64,000 nucleotides of DNA from Kordia algicida OT-1 (GTDB lineage Bacteria; Bacteroidota; Bacteroidia; Flavobacteriales; Flavobacteriaceae), in contig NZ_DS544873.1 in assembly GCF_000154725.1 (NCBI RefSeq), positions 1,900,727 to 1,964,726 of the forward strand. The letters are read 5' to 3'. The position numbers and the translations under genes were made by a program. The notes under the pieces are model-generated. The model saw nothing but the letters and a program-made list of their open reading frames with translations, was not told the DNA's origin and made no database searches. Of this stretch, positions 26,642 through 35,435 are shown in pieces. Within the stretch, counting starts at the first letter, position 1; each line of letters opens with the position of its first letter.

Positions 26642-28055
26642 CGATGATTGATTTGTTTTTTCTGATTAATAAATATAAGAGTCGAACAACTATAGAACCC
26701 ATGATTAATATAAATAATATCCCTGCACCATCCATTGCCAACATTGGGTAAAATAGATAGATTAATAATCCTACAATGGTTCCAAAAGCCAATAGTTTTC
26801 CTTTGGTTGATAGCTCGTCACCACCAAAATAAAAGCCACTTTCTTTTTCTTCTTCTTCCGTAAAAGAAAATATTTCACTTTCTTCTGGTAAATCTAACCA
26901 TGAAGGTGATGACGATTTGTTTTTTACTGCTTTTTGTGATTTTCCTTTTTGATATTGCGCCAAATACAGAATTAAAAGTACTAATACTACAATGGCAAAT
27001 ACCAACAGAATATTTTCAACAATATTACTGTCTGGCGTTACTGTAATAGGTTTGTAATTGTTTTGTGAACGATTCCAATTTTGGCTGTTAACATCATCCA
27101 TATCTGTACTTTCAACCACCATTTCTTCTGTAGCTGGTGTTTCTGTGATGGTTTCGTCATCAATTTCCGAACTGAATGTCGTTTCGCCCGCAACAACTTC
27201 AATCTGCTTTTTATTTACTTGTTGAATCACTTCATATCCTATCCAAAATACGGCGATAATCGCGATGATACCGATAAGCGTTTTTAGTGTACTACTGCCC
27301 TTCTCAGACAGTTCACCAAAACCAAGAGATTCAAAAAAGTTACTTTTAAATTTGTATTTCGCAAAAGCTTTTCCGCGTGAAGTTCCCATCATATCTAACG
27401 GAACTGCCATTTTTAGCGCAGCATCTGGATTTCTTTCTAAGTATTTTAAATATTTTTCTACTTCTTTGTTGTTTCCCTGCAAGACCTTTTTCATATCAAA
27501 AGGCACATCTTTTGGATCTACAGGTTCATCTCCAAACGGATTTTCTAAGGCTTTTTCTTCTTCTTTTTCCTCAATTTCTACACTAAACGCCGTGACCTTC
27601 GAAGGAATGTTGACACCTTTTGCAGGAGTTTCAATCGTAGGAAAATGTGCTTCTGGAGCTTGCAAAATGGTTTCCCATCTCAATTGTTCTTTGAGTTCTA
27701 TCAATCCTAATTCGTGATGAAAAAAGTGTGGTTTCCCCTGAAACATTTTTGCAAATTCTTCATCTGTCAACGCCATATTTAAGCGTGTATTATCTGGAAT
27801 GTAAAAACCTGTATTTGCTTTTTGAACACAAGCATTGTTTGCAATATCGAGATTTTTGTGTGTGCTTTTAAAAATAATCAAAATTCCTGAAATACTGTTG
27901 GCATCCAATCCCGGACACGGATAAATGATACAATCTGAAAGTTTGAGTTGCATACGTGTAATTTCTGCCAACCATGCTTTTGGAGAAGCGTGCTTGATAA
28001 AAATTCCACATCTTGGATGCGGATTTACGTCTGTATGTACCAATCCTAACTTCAT
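26634..28055 (-). CDS. bpX-type companion protein with membrane segments
   Basis: The 473-residue protein has a soluble N-terminal domain (about 1-140, CPGLDANSISGILIIFKS and FHHELGLIELKEQLRWE), an acidic linker, and a KYLKYLERNPDAALKMAVPLD helix. Membrane helices follow near 258-276 and 350-370, and a hydrophobic pair at the C-terminus. I recognise no enzyme family. Position and layout fit the bpX accessory proteins of MoxR-vWA-beta-propeller systems; the exact bpX number is not assigned. It overlaps its upstream neighbour by 4 bp and its downstream neighbour by 8 bp. Confidence 0.8.
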   Translation of the reverse strand: MKLGLVHTDVNPHPRCGIFIKHASPKAWLAEITRMQLKLSDCIIYPCPGLDANSISGILIIFKSTHKNLDIANNACVQKANTGFYIPDNTRLNMALTDEEFAKMFQGKPHFFHHELGLIELKEQLRWETILQAPEAHFPTIETPAKGVNIPSKVTAFSVEIEEKEEEKALENPFGDEPVDPKDVPFDMKKVLQGNNKEVEKYLKYLERNPDAALKMAVPLDMMGTSRGKAFAKYKFKSNFFESLGFGELSEKGSSTLKTLIGIIAIIAVFWIGYEVIQQVNKKQIEVVAGETTFSSEIDDETITETPATEEMVVESTDMDDVNSQNWNRSQNNYKPITVTPDSNIVENILLVFAIVVLVLLILYLAQYQKGKSQKAVKNKSSSPSWLDLPEESEIFSFTEEEEKESGFYFGGDELSTKGKLLAFGTIVGLLIYLFYPMLAMDGAGILFILIMGSIVVRLLYLLIRKNKSIIDE

Positions 28056-30451
28056 GAATCAAGGATATTTTGTAAAAATGGATTTAGATATTTTAGTCTG
28101 AATGATGCCACTCGTATTCTTTCTTGATGAAACTCTCCTGCATAGAAATAATTATTTCCTGCAAATTCATCTTCGGTTGCAAGCGCTATTTTTATTCCAA
28201 TATACGAAGCCAAATAGAATGTAGGTATTTCATCGTTCGCACTTTCAAATTTAATGATTCCGTTTTTATCAATCGTAATTTTACTTCCGTTTGAAAATTC
28301 GCCAAGCATTTTACGCTTGTTCACATATGTTGTATACTTATAATCTAGCTTTTCTTCTTCTTCCGAAGAAATCATTCTATATTCGATATAATCTGCTCTT
28401 GTTTCCAACTTGTGCTTGCCGTTAAAAATCAACTCTAAGTCTGTAGTGATCGTAATTGACGTGATTTTTGACAGTACAGAGCCTTCAAAATACGATAGCT
28501 GGTTTTCTACATAATTTTTGTATTGCTTTTGCAATCCCGCACTTGGTGTTACTACTGATTGATATGTTTTTTCATATAAGTCAAATTTTGCATACGACGG
28601 AACATCACTGTAATATTTCTTTGTAACTAAATAGATTTCGTCATCATAACAAACCAAATTTTTCAATGATACGCTATTATACGCGCTAAAATCTCCTGTG
28701 AAGACATAAGTTTTAGTTTCTGTTTTAAAAACCAATTCTTTATTTGCGTTTAAGTATGATATCATCAATTCATCTTGATATAATACTGCGTTTTTTTGTT
28801 GTTTGATTCCTGTGATAAACCGAATTTCTTTACGAATCATTTCAAAACCTTTACTACGCATATCTGTCTTGAATAAGTCTCCGTTTTTTCGCAAAACATA
28901 GGTGCAATTTTCATCTGAAAAATACGCAACTCCTCGTGTAGGAAAACCATATAAGATAGGATAATTTATTGTATTTTGACCTTCTGCTTTTTGCATTGAT
29001 TTCTTTCGATTTTTTCTTCGACATGTTGGATTTGCCCAAAGTTCTGCCAATGGCAATTGAATGTGTTTTGATAAGCGTTTGGAACCACTTTTCATTTTAT
29101 ACACATCAATATTTCCTTGATTATCTGCCGTAATTACACCACCAAATTTGTCATGATATTTGTTGAATATTTTACGAATATTGGCATGATGTAATGTTTT
29201 TGGTGCTGTAAAAAAGGTAATTTCAATATTTTCTTCTTCACACTGATTGATGAATTCTTCAATTGCATCAGAGGCATCCAATGCTGGCGATGTGATTTGC
29301 AAACCTTCCAAGATATTTACTTTCGTATCAAACTTTAAATCCTGAAAAGTATCTGCCAAAGCGTACAACTGAAAACTCATTTCATTTTTTGGATGATGAA
29401 CAAGCGCAAAAGCCGTTGCATACAGTAATATTTTGGGCGTTCCCCAACTTTTTATGGTGGTATCGATTAAGAATATACGTGTGCGTAAATCTTCTTCTGG
29501 AGTCGTTTCGCGACGAATGAATAGTGCTTCTTTGTTGGCGATTCTGTGTAAAAAGACCAAATCGTCATTGGCGAATTCTGAGATTAATATATTATCGAAT
29601 TTTCCTTTGTTTGTGATATCTGAAATTCCACCAAGCGGCATTTCTCCAGGATGTACGTAATGCATTGGCAACTGAATTCCAGACCATAATCGCTTGATTA
29701 AGCTTCCCATGAAAAACGTTTTTGGTTCTTCAATAAGTTCCTGAACCAAATCTGGATCTTCGCTAAAGTATTCCACTTCCGTATCTTCAGGTTCAATTGG
29801 AATATCTTCAATTTTCAACCACGCTTTTAGCAATGCATTTACCGTTGGATATCGTTTGTGCAATAACGCTAACGCATTAATATCTTTACTCAACGCCGAA
29901 ACTGTAATGTCCATTTTTTCACTACACGCATTCAGCTCAAAGTTTTTATTTTTGATTGTGGTTAAGATTTCATCCGTATATTTTGAACTCAAACTGTGAT
30001 TTGCCGTTTGAAATAGGAAGACAAATAAATCTACTCTGTTGTTTCCCTTTTTGTATTGTGCTGGCAACGTAATGAGGTTTTGCAAAAAGGCTTGTGCAGC
30101 AGCAAAATCAATATGATCTACATTTGGAAAGTTGGTGTGCTGTGTTAATATTTCACTGAAAATTTCATCAATAGCAACACGAACCTCACCTGTATTTGTT
30201 GCTAAAAACGTGAGTATTATTGCACCAAATGGCGGAAAACCTACAGGAGCAATGGATTGCAATACTTCTTCAATTTGCTCTTTGTAAGCAATCGTCATTC
30301 CATCAGGAATAGAAATACAATTGATGCCGCCCGAAAAGTCATGAATATCTTCAATGACAGTACCACTAAACATATAATCAATCTCCCATTGCCAGAAATA
30401 ATCTGTATAGGATTGAAAGTAATATGCTGCTTTTGTCTGCGTTTCGCTCAT
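28052..30451 (-). CDS. vWA / putative beta-propeller protein of the MoxR cluster
   Basis: The 799-residue protein falls into three parts. Residues 1-230 are mostly helical. Around 320-480 there is a Rossmann-like vWA domain: RIFLIDTTIKSWGTPK with D330, then KILLYATAFALVHH and ENIEITFFTAP. Its metal site reads DTTIK, not DxSxS, so it is probably metal-free. From about 490 to the end come short beta-repeats (YPILYGFPTRGVAYFSDE, NAVLYQDELMISYLN) typical of a propeller. It is the likely effector or adaptor moved by the MoxR ATPase. It overlaps the next gene by 4 bp. Confidence 0.82.
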   Translation of the reverse strand: MSETQTKAAYYFQSYTDYFWQWEIDYMFSGTVIEDIHDFSGGINCISIPDGMTIAYKEQIEEVLQSIAPVGFPPFGAIILTFLATNTGEVRVAIDEIFSEILTQHTNFPNVDHIDFAAAQAFLQNLITLPAQYKKGNNRVDLFVFLFQTANHSLSSKYTDEILTTIKNKNFELNACSEKMDITVSALSKDINALALLHKRYPTVNALLKAWLKIEDIPIEPEDTEVEYFSEDPDLVQELIEEPKTFFMGSLIKRLWSGIQLPMHYVHPGEMPLGGISDITNKGKFDNILISEFANDDLVFLHRIANKEALFIRRETTPEEDLRTRIFLIDTTIKSWGTPKILLYATAFALVHHPKNEMSFQLYALADTFQDLKFDTKVNILEGLQITSPALDASDAIEEFINQCEEENIEITFFTAPKTLHHANIRKIFNKYHDKFGGVITADNQGNIDVYKMKSGSKRLSKHIQLPLAELWANPTCRRKNRKKSMQKAEGQNTINYPILYGFPTRGVAYFSDENCTYVLRKNGDLFKTDMRSKGFEMIRKEIRFITGIKQQKNAVLYQDELMISYLNANKELVFKTETKTYVFTGDFSAYNSVSLKNLVCYDDEIYLVTKKYYSDVPSYAKFDLYEKTYQSVVTPSAGLQKQYKNYVENQLSYFEGSVLSKITSITITTDLELIFNGKHKLETRADYIEYRMISSEEEEKLDYKYTTYVNKRKMLGEFSNGSKITIDKNGIIKFESANDEIPTFYLASYIGIKIALATEDEFAGNNYFYAGEFHQERIRVASFRLKYLNPFLQNILDS

Positions 30452-30454
30452 AAG

Positions 30455-31180
30455 TTATCGTGACAATCGGTAGCCGCTGATTGTAAGTTTTTTAATGTTT
30501 TCTTGTGATAGTCTAAAATACGTACTATCTGGATTTACAATGATGTAATCGTTAGTATTTTGATTGATAATATTGTTGAAATAACTACTTAATTCTGGAT
30601 ATTCTAAATCGTAACCTGTTGGAAGTAGAAAGTTTTGTACTTGCCAATAGGTTTTCCCTGGAATGGATAATAATGGCGCTCCAAATAACAATGCTTTTTT
30701 GTTGATGATGGTCCACTGAATGTGTTGCAAACGAATGGCTGGCATTTTCGGAATGACCATATCTAGCGTTTCTAAAGTAACCAATTGTGCTTTTGGCGTT
30801 CGTTCTACCGTTGAAGGTATAATGTTGAATTGAATCTTTTCGTGAACACCAAAATAGTTAAAGTTATATTCGGGCGTTTCTACAGGCAATGCTTTGTCTA
30901 TTGGCGACCACAGCATGGAAGTTTTTAAACGTTCTTCGGGCAAGTTTCCTCCTAAGAGAAATAATGCATTGTCACGCTGAAAGTATATTTTTTTGAATGG
31001 AATGCTACGTATTTCTGGACTGTGCAATTGATGTGGCGCAATACCTCGCACCCAAATATCGTCCATATCCGTTGCCATTCGCAAGGATTTCCAAACACGA
31101 ATTTGCGCTAGTTTTTCTTTGTATTTTGAAGGCAATCGCAACCAATATTCGGTTACGCCTTGTGTAAGATCTGTTTCCAC
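30455..31180 (-). CDS. bpX-type protein following MoxR
   Basis: A soluble, mostly beta protein of about 241 residues with no signal or catalytic motif that I recognise; TEYWLRLPSKYKEKL near the start and GKTYWQVQNFLLPTGYDLE near the end. I favour the GTG at 31178-31180, giving a 28-bp overlap with the MoxR gene. An ATG at 31232-31234 in the same frame would force an 82-bp overlap. The gene ends 3 bp before the vWA gene. It fits the small bpX accessory proteins of these clusters; the function is unknown. Confidence 0.75.
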   Translation of the reverse strand: METDLTQGVTEYWLRLPSKYKEKLAQIRVWKSLRMATDMDDIWVRGIAPHQLHSPEIRSIPFKKIYFQRDNALFLLGGNLPEERLKTSMLWSPIDKALPVETPEYNFNYFGVHEKIQFNIIPSTVERTPKAQLVTLETLDMVIPKMPAIRLQHIQWTIINKKALLFGAPLLSIPGKTYWQVQNFLLPTGYDLEYPELSSYFNNIINQNTNDYIIVNPDSTYFRLSQENIKKLTISGYRLSR

Positions 31181-32286
31181 AATTGATCTATTTCCGTGTT
31201 TATGTATTGTTTTTTCTGCTGATCTTTTACCCAATCGGTACGATTTTGCAGGTAGCGCAATTTGTCTTTAATGACGTTTAATTCTTGCAGAGACAATTCT
31301 GCGGAAGCGAACTTATTTTTTAAGTTTTCCACTTCATTCATCAACTCTTTTGGGTTTGGTGCTTTGTTGAAAAACGCTTGCGGATGTGCTTTTTCGTCAG
31401 TTTCTTCCTTTTCTATCAATGCATTTACTGTTGCTTGAAGCGTTTCTATTTGTTCTTCCGTGCTCCATATATATTTTAAAACCCAAAGATCGGAAAGAAT
31501 GGCTTCTGTTCGATCGCAGAGCATTGCACTTGCCGCCACCAAGTTTTGCATTTTTACCGCACGTCTGTCCGACACTTCTATTCCTGTGTTTCGCAAACTG
31601 TGAATCAACGCAATGTACGAACTTCGAATTGATGCCAAATCAACCTCTTTTACTTTGCTTTGTAAACCTTTGATTTCCTCTGGAGAGATTAACGTTTGTG
31701 CTGATTTTTCGTTTCGTTCTAGCTTCCAACCTGCTTGCAATACTTCTTCTAAGCGATCTGGTTTTACATTGTCTACTTTTAATCGAATTAGAAAACGATC
31801 AAGTAAAGCTGCCAACGCTTCGTCTTCTGGTAATTGATTACTCGCGCTGATGAACATTAGCGCAGGCAATTTTTTTGTTTCTTTTCCTCGACGGAATATT
31901 TTTTCGTTCAACGCCATGAGTAAACTGTTTAGAATCGCTGAATTTGCATTGAATATTTCGTCTAAAAACACCAAGGAAGCTTCTGGAAGCATTCCGTCTG
32001 TGTTGGTGACCAATTCTCCTTCTTTTAGCAATCGGATGTCTAGCGGACCAAAGATTTCGTTTGGTTCGGTAAATCGTGTCAATAGATAATCAAAGTTAAT
32101 TCCGCCAATAACATGACTTGATAATTGTTTTACAATCGCACTTTTTGCGGTTCCTGGAGGTCCTAAAAGGAATACGTTTTCTCTCGCCAAGAGACCAATT
32201 CCTAATAGATCGATGACTTCATCTTTACCTACGAAGATGTTTTTGATTTCATCGAGTATTGCGCGTAATTTTATTGTTTCGTTCAT
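31153..32286 (-). CDS. MoxR/RavA-family AAA+ ATPase
   Basis: The 377-residue ATPase has Walker A GPPGTAKS (42-49), the MoxR insert RFTEPNEIFGPLDI (71-84), Walker B LVFLDE (105-110), sensor-1 asparagine N150 in FISASNQLPED, and an arginine-finger region LLDRFLIRL (161-169). A RavA-like lid with DRRAVKMQNLVAASAML follows, then a coiled C-terminus. MoxR ATPases remodel vWA partners, as RavA does with ViaA. Its ATG overlaps the stop of the upstream gene by 4 bp. Confidence 0.93.
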   Translation of the reverse strand: MNETIKLRAILDEIKNIFVGKDEVIDLLGIGLLARENVFLLGPPGTAKSAIVKQLSSHVIGGINFDYLLTRFTEPNEIFGPLDIRLLKEGELVTNTDGMLPEASLVFLDEIFNANSAILNSLLMALNEKIFRRGKETKKLPALMFISASNQLPEDEALAALLDRFLIRLKVDNVKPDRLEEVLQAGWKLERNEKSAQTLISPEEIKGLQSKVKEVDLASIRSSYIALIHSLRNTGIEVSDRRAVKMQNLVAASAMLCDRTEAILSDLWVLKYIWSTEEQIETLQATVNALIEKEETDEKAHPQAFFNKAPNPKELMNEVENLKNKFASAELSLQELNVIKDKLRYLQNRTDWVKDQQKKQYINTEIDQLWKQILHKA

Positions 32287-32978
32287 AGTGTTTTTGCTTC
32301 AGAAATAAACGCTCTCCAAAAGTGATTTGTGTGTTCTCCTAAGTGAATAGCGACGTTTTCGTGAATGATTTTGTGTGCCGTTAAGCCAATATCTTTTTTT
32401 TCAATAACTCTGTCTATAAATAATGTTCGGAAACAATTATTTTGAAAGAGTGTTGCCAATTGTTCTTCATTGATTTCAAGTTCTAGGTCGTGACCAATTG
32501 CCGAATATTGAAATCCTTGCATGTTTTTTTTGAGTATTTTGATGAGCCAATCGTCAAAGTCAATGCTTTCTAATTCTTTGATAATGAAGGGTAAAAATCG
32601 CAGTGATATGTCGGCTGAAAGTTGTACTTCTGGCGACAATTTACCTTTGAACGCTTCGAAAAACTTCCCGAGATTTTTTGGTTCTTCCAATCGATGTGCC
32701 AAAAACTGTGCTGCATAATAGATTGTTTTTGCTCCCCAAACGGCAGCTTCTCTGTGAAATTTTGGTGCTTCAAACGGGTAATTAAGTGATTCATTTTCAT
32801 ATTCTTGTGCTAAAAAATCAGCTACATCATTGAGTTCACTTGCGCTTATTTTTGGTTGGTTTGTGTATAGCACAAATTGTCCCGAAGTTCGTAAATGATG
32901 AATGGTTTGTAGTATGTTATTTTGTATGCTCAAGAAGGTAAAAAAGTGATGACTTGTGTGTACATCGGTTGGTAACAC
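32283..32978 (-). CDS. First gene of the MoxR-vWA cluster, bpX-type helical protein
   Basis: The 231-residue protein is largely alpha-helical, soluble and without signal sequence (VADFLAQEYENESLNYPFEAP, AVWGAKTIYYAAQFLAHRLEE). I assign no family beyond its constant position ahead of the MoxR gene, with which it overlaps by 4 bp. It probably belongs to the bpX accessory set. Upstream, 32979-33084 holds only A+T-rich sequence, with no full promoter consensus. Confidence 0.75.
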   Translation of the reverse strand: MLPTDVHTSHHFFTFLSIQNNILQTIHHLRTSGQFVLYTNQPKISASELNDVADFLAQEYENESLNYPFEAPKFHREAAVWGAKTIYYAAQFLAHRLEEPKNLGKFFEAFKGKLSPEVQLSADISLRFLPFIIKELESIDFDDWLIKILKKNMQGFQYSAIGHDLELEINEEQLATLFQNNCFRTLFIDRVIEKKDIGLTAHKIIHENVAIHLGEHTNHFWRAFISEAKTL

Positions 32979-33084
32979 TCAAAAGAACGAAAATTTTAGG
33001 TAAGAAGCAATTTTTGTTTTTTGTTTTTCGTTGGTTTGTTTTTTGTGAATTTGTTTTAAAGTATAGATGTTACTTTTTAATAAA

Positions 33085-33126
33085 AAAATCTCCCAAAAAG
33101 TCTAACACAACTTATTGGGAGATTTT
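33085..33126 (-). terminator. Terminator of the lytic transglycosylase
   Basis: AAAATCTCCCAA and TTGGGAGATTTT form a perfect 12-bp stem. Just beside it, 33129-33157 is a run of GAATTC-centred words (AATTCAGAATTCTGAATTC), a small palindromic repeat. Confidence 0.85.
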
Positions 33127-33158
33127 CTAATTCAGAATTCTGAATTCAGAATTTTAAA

Positions 33159-34127
33159 TTATTTCGTATAATACCCTTTTTCAGGAATTGCGATTTTATA
33201 TAGTTTTCGCGATTTGTTATTCAATTTGTTTTCGCGCAACCACGGATTGTGGATTTTTAAGATTTTATAGTTGATTCCGAAGTCTTTCGCAAAGCTTGCA
33301 AAGTTTGTTACGGCTGTATCTACTTCTACTTCATACGTTGGAATGTGATTGTACAAGTGTTTGTCTTCAAAGTTGAAACCATATTTTTTTGCATTGGTAA
33401 AGATTTCTTTTAAAGCCACAACTCTAAAGATGTAACGACCTGTTTCTTGTCCGAGTAATAAATCGTAGTATGAATTTACTTGTTGATCTTCCATACGATT
33501 CCCAATTCCAGCATTTCCTGCATTATAGGCAGCAGCTGCCGCTGTCCAATTTCCAAATTTCTCTTTGGAAGCTAATAAGTATTTACAAGCTACGCGTGTT
33601 GCTTTTTCTAAGTGATAACGTTCATCTACGTTTGAGTTAATTTCCAAGCCATTTTCGCGTCCAGTGGTTTTCATAATTTGCCAAAAACCTCTGGCTCCTG
33701 CTGGCGATGTTACGTTTTGCAATCCGCTTTCAATGACAGCTAAATATTTGAAATCGTCAGGAACTCCGTATTCTTTTAAAATTGGTTCAATAACTGGAAA
33801 ATATTTGTTTGCACGTTTAAATAAGAGTAATCCGTTTGATTGCCAGTATGTATTTACCAACAATTCACGATCCATGCGTTCTCTGATGTCTGGCAAGTGT
33901 AGCGGCACTTCTTCTCCCGCAAAATTAAGCGTTTCTGGAAGGTCTAACGCGTATACATTGTAATCGTTTCCGTTGTTTCGTGCTGCTTTTTCTGCAACAT
34001 TTGTTGTTTTTTGAGTTTCAGAAGTTGTTGCTGCTGTAATTCCTTTTTCTTGCTGTACGGCATTCATTAATAATATTCCGAGAAATAGTAGTCCTAAAAA
34101 GGCAAATCCATTCTTAATTTTACGCAT
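33159..34127 (-). CDS. Lytic transglycosylase (SLT domain, MltD-like)
   Basis: The 322-residue exported enzyme cleaves the glycan strands of peptidoglycan, forming anhydromuramic ends. It has an N-terminal signal/anchor (residues 7-24). The SLT fold follows with catalytic E133 in LAVIESGLQNVTSPAGARG, FWQIMKTTGRENGLEI and AAAAAYNAGNAGIGNRM. The C-terminal part (ATNFASFAKDFGINYKILKI) resembles the region before LysM modules, but no LysM is complete. It is monocistronic. Confidence 0.92.
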   Translation of the reverse strand: MRKIKNGFAFLGLLFLGILLMNAVQQEKGITAATTSETQKTTNVAEKAARNNGNDYNVYALDLPETLNFAGEEVPLHLPDIRERMDRELLVNTYWQSNGLLLFKRANKYFPVIEPILKEYGVPDDFKYLAVIESGLQNVTSPAGARGFWQIMKTTGRENGLEINSNVDERYHLEKATRVACKYLLASKEKFGNWTAAAAAYNAGNAGIGNRMEDQQVNSYYDLLLGQETGRYIFRVVALKEIFTNAKKYGFNFEDKHLYNHIPTYEVEVDTAVTNFASFAKDFGINYKILKIHNPWLRENKLNNKSRKLYKIAIPEKGYYTK

Positions 34128-34297
34128 GTGTACTTTTTTTTTAAATATTTTCTTAATCGACTTTAAGTTAGCTATTTTTGGTGAATTGTAAAAAAGATTG
34201 GGTAGTAATTACAAAAATAACAAACTGATTTACAATCACGCTAGTATCTTGGTAATTTGTTGTTAAAATTGAAGAAAAATTACAAGGAGAAGGATTT

Positions 34298-34960
34298 TTA
34301 CTCTTGAATCAACCTTGGAAGGTTTTCATTAAACCATTTAAATTTATTGATAACCATGATATGCGTTCCGTTTTTGACAGCAATACAATTGGAAATATGA
34401 CGCATAGGAAACACGAGGTCTTTTTCACCGTGAATGTGAATTGTATTTGGCAACGGTTTTTCTTGATCCCAATTGATGATTTGTTCAATAGACCAATCGA
34501 TGTAGCTTTTGTCGCGCACAGAAAGATATTCTTCGTAAAGCTCCAAACGTTTTGTTGCCAAATTTCCAAACGCAAATTTGCTCAACACTTCTATGTTATT
34601 AACTAAACTTGTTGGGAGTAATTTGTAGATTTTAGTCCTTTTTGCGAATTTCATTCGGCGAGGTAATTCGTGTTTTGTTTTTACACTTGAAATCACAAAA
34701 AGTTTTCTAACTTTTATATGTTTTGCCATTTCCTGCACCAAAATTCCACCAAAAGAAACACCTATTAAGATGATGTTTTTATGTTTTATTTTTTGCGTCA
34801 TTCGCAGTGCGTAATCCGCTAATGTTTCTTGTTTTTCGGGAAGAAACCATTCTAAAAAGTAGGTGTCGAATTCATCCTCAGATAGTTTAATATGTTTAAA
34901 TATAGAAGGATTTGCCGCCATCCCTGGCATAAAATATACAGGTGTTTTTTCTTGTTTCAT
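34298..34960 (-). CDS. Alpha/beta hydrolase
   Basis: The 220-residue protein has the nucleophile elbow GVSFGG (67-72, S69) after the strand NIILI. An N-terminal VYFMPGMAANPSIF could form the oxyanion hole, and the late motif HIHGEKDLVFP with a following GTHIMV supplies Asp and His. No signal peptide is present. The substrate cannot be predicted. It is a single gene, divergent from the GNAT-like gene at 35079. Confidence 0.85.
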   Translation of the reverse strand: MKQEKTPVYFMPGMAANPSIFKHIKLSEDEFDTYFLEWFLPEKQETLADYALRMTQKIKHKNIILIGVSFGGILVQEMAKHIKVRKLFVISSVKTKHELPRRMKFAKRTKIYKLLPTSLVNNIEVLSKFAFGNLATKRLELYEEYLSVRDKSYIDWSIEQIINWDQEKPLPNTIHIHGEKDLVFPMRHISNCIAVKNGTHIMVINKFKWFNENLPRLIQE

Positions 34961-35004
34961 ACAGATAGTCGTACTAAAAACTCGGAAATCTACTGTAAAT
35001 TTCT

Positions 35005-35012
35005 TATCTTTG
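35005..35012 (+). promoter_or_regulatory. -7 box upstream of the GNAT-like gene
   Basis: TATCTTTG matches TAnnTTTG and is 66 bases before the ATG. No exact -33 TTTG was found. Confidence 0.5.
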
Positions 35013-35078
35013 CAAAAGTTAACCCAACATTTTTCTTTCTAATCACACCATTTTAAGATTAATTTAAATTAAACTGCT

Positions 35079-35375
35079 ATGGATAATGAAATAGTTATCA
35101 ACGATAACGAATTTTTACGTCAATTTGAGTACAAAACAGATCACGGTATTGCAAAAATCGAGTATTCACTTCAAGAGCGTAAAATCTTTTTGACAAAATT
35201 AATTGTTCCTGAAGAACTTGATGATATTGAATTTAAAAATTCATTCATCAAAACTGTTTTAGACAGTATTCAAGAACGAAACTTGAGAGTCGTACCGACT
35301 AGTCCAAGAATTGCTAGTTTTTTACGTAAGCACAAAGAATATAAAGATTTACTGCCTGTTGGTGTACGAATCTAA
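35079..35375 (+). CDS. Small GNAT-like N-acetyltransferase (YjdJ type)
   Basis: The 98-residue protein aligns by eye with the YjdJ group of mini-GNAT domains: GIAKIEYSLQERKIFLTKLIV, a helix KTVLDSIQERNLRVVPTSPR, and IASFLRKHKEYKDLL at the end. It is a single domain lacking the N-terminal strands of full GNATs. It probably transfers an acetyl group from acetyl-CoA; the target is unknown. It is followed by a perfect 25-bp hairpin. Confidence 0.88.
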   Translation: MDNEIVINDNEFLRQFEYKTDHGIAKIEYSLQERKIFLTKLIVPEELDDIEFKNSFIKTVLDSIQERNLRVVPTSPRIASFLRKHKEYKDLLPVGVRI

Positions 35376-35380
35376 TTCTG

Positions 35381-35435
35381 AACAAAGAACAAAGAAAAGG
35401 GAACTTAGACAGTTCCCTTTTCTTTGTTCTTTGTT
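35381..35435. terminator. Bidirectional terminator with a 25-bp perfect stem
   Basis: The arms 35381-35405 and 35411-35435 are exact reverse complements around TAGAC. AACAAAGAACAAAG is itself a short repeat. The hairpin separates two convergent genes, and its right arm includes part of the stop codon of the gene at 35434. Confidence 0.88.
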
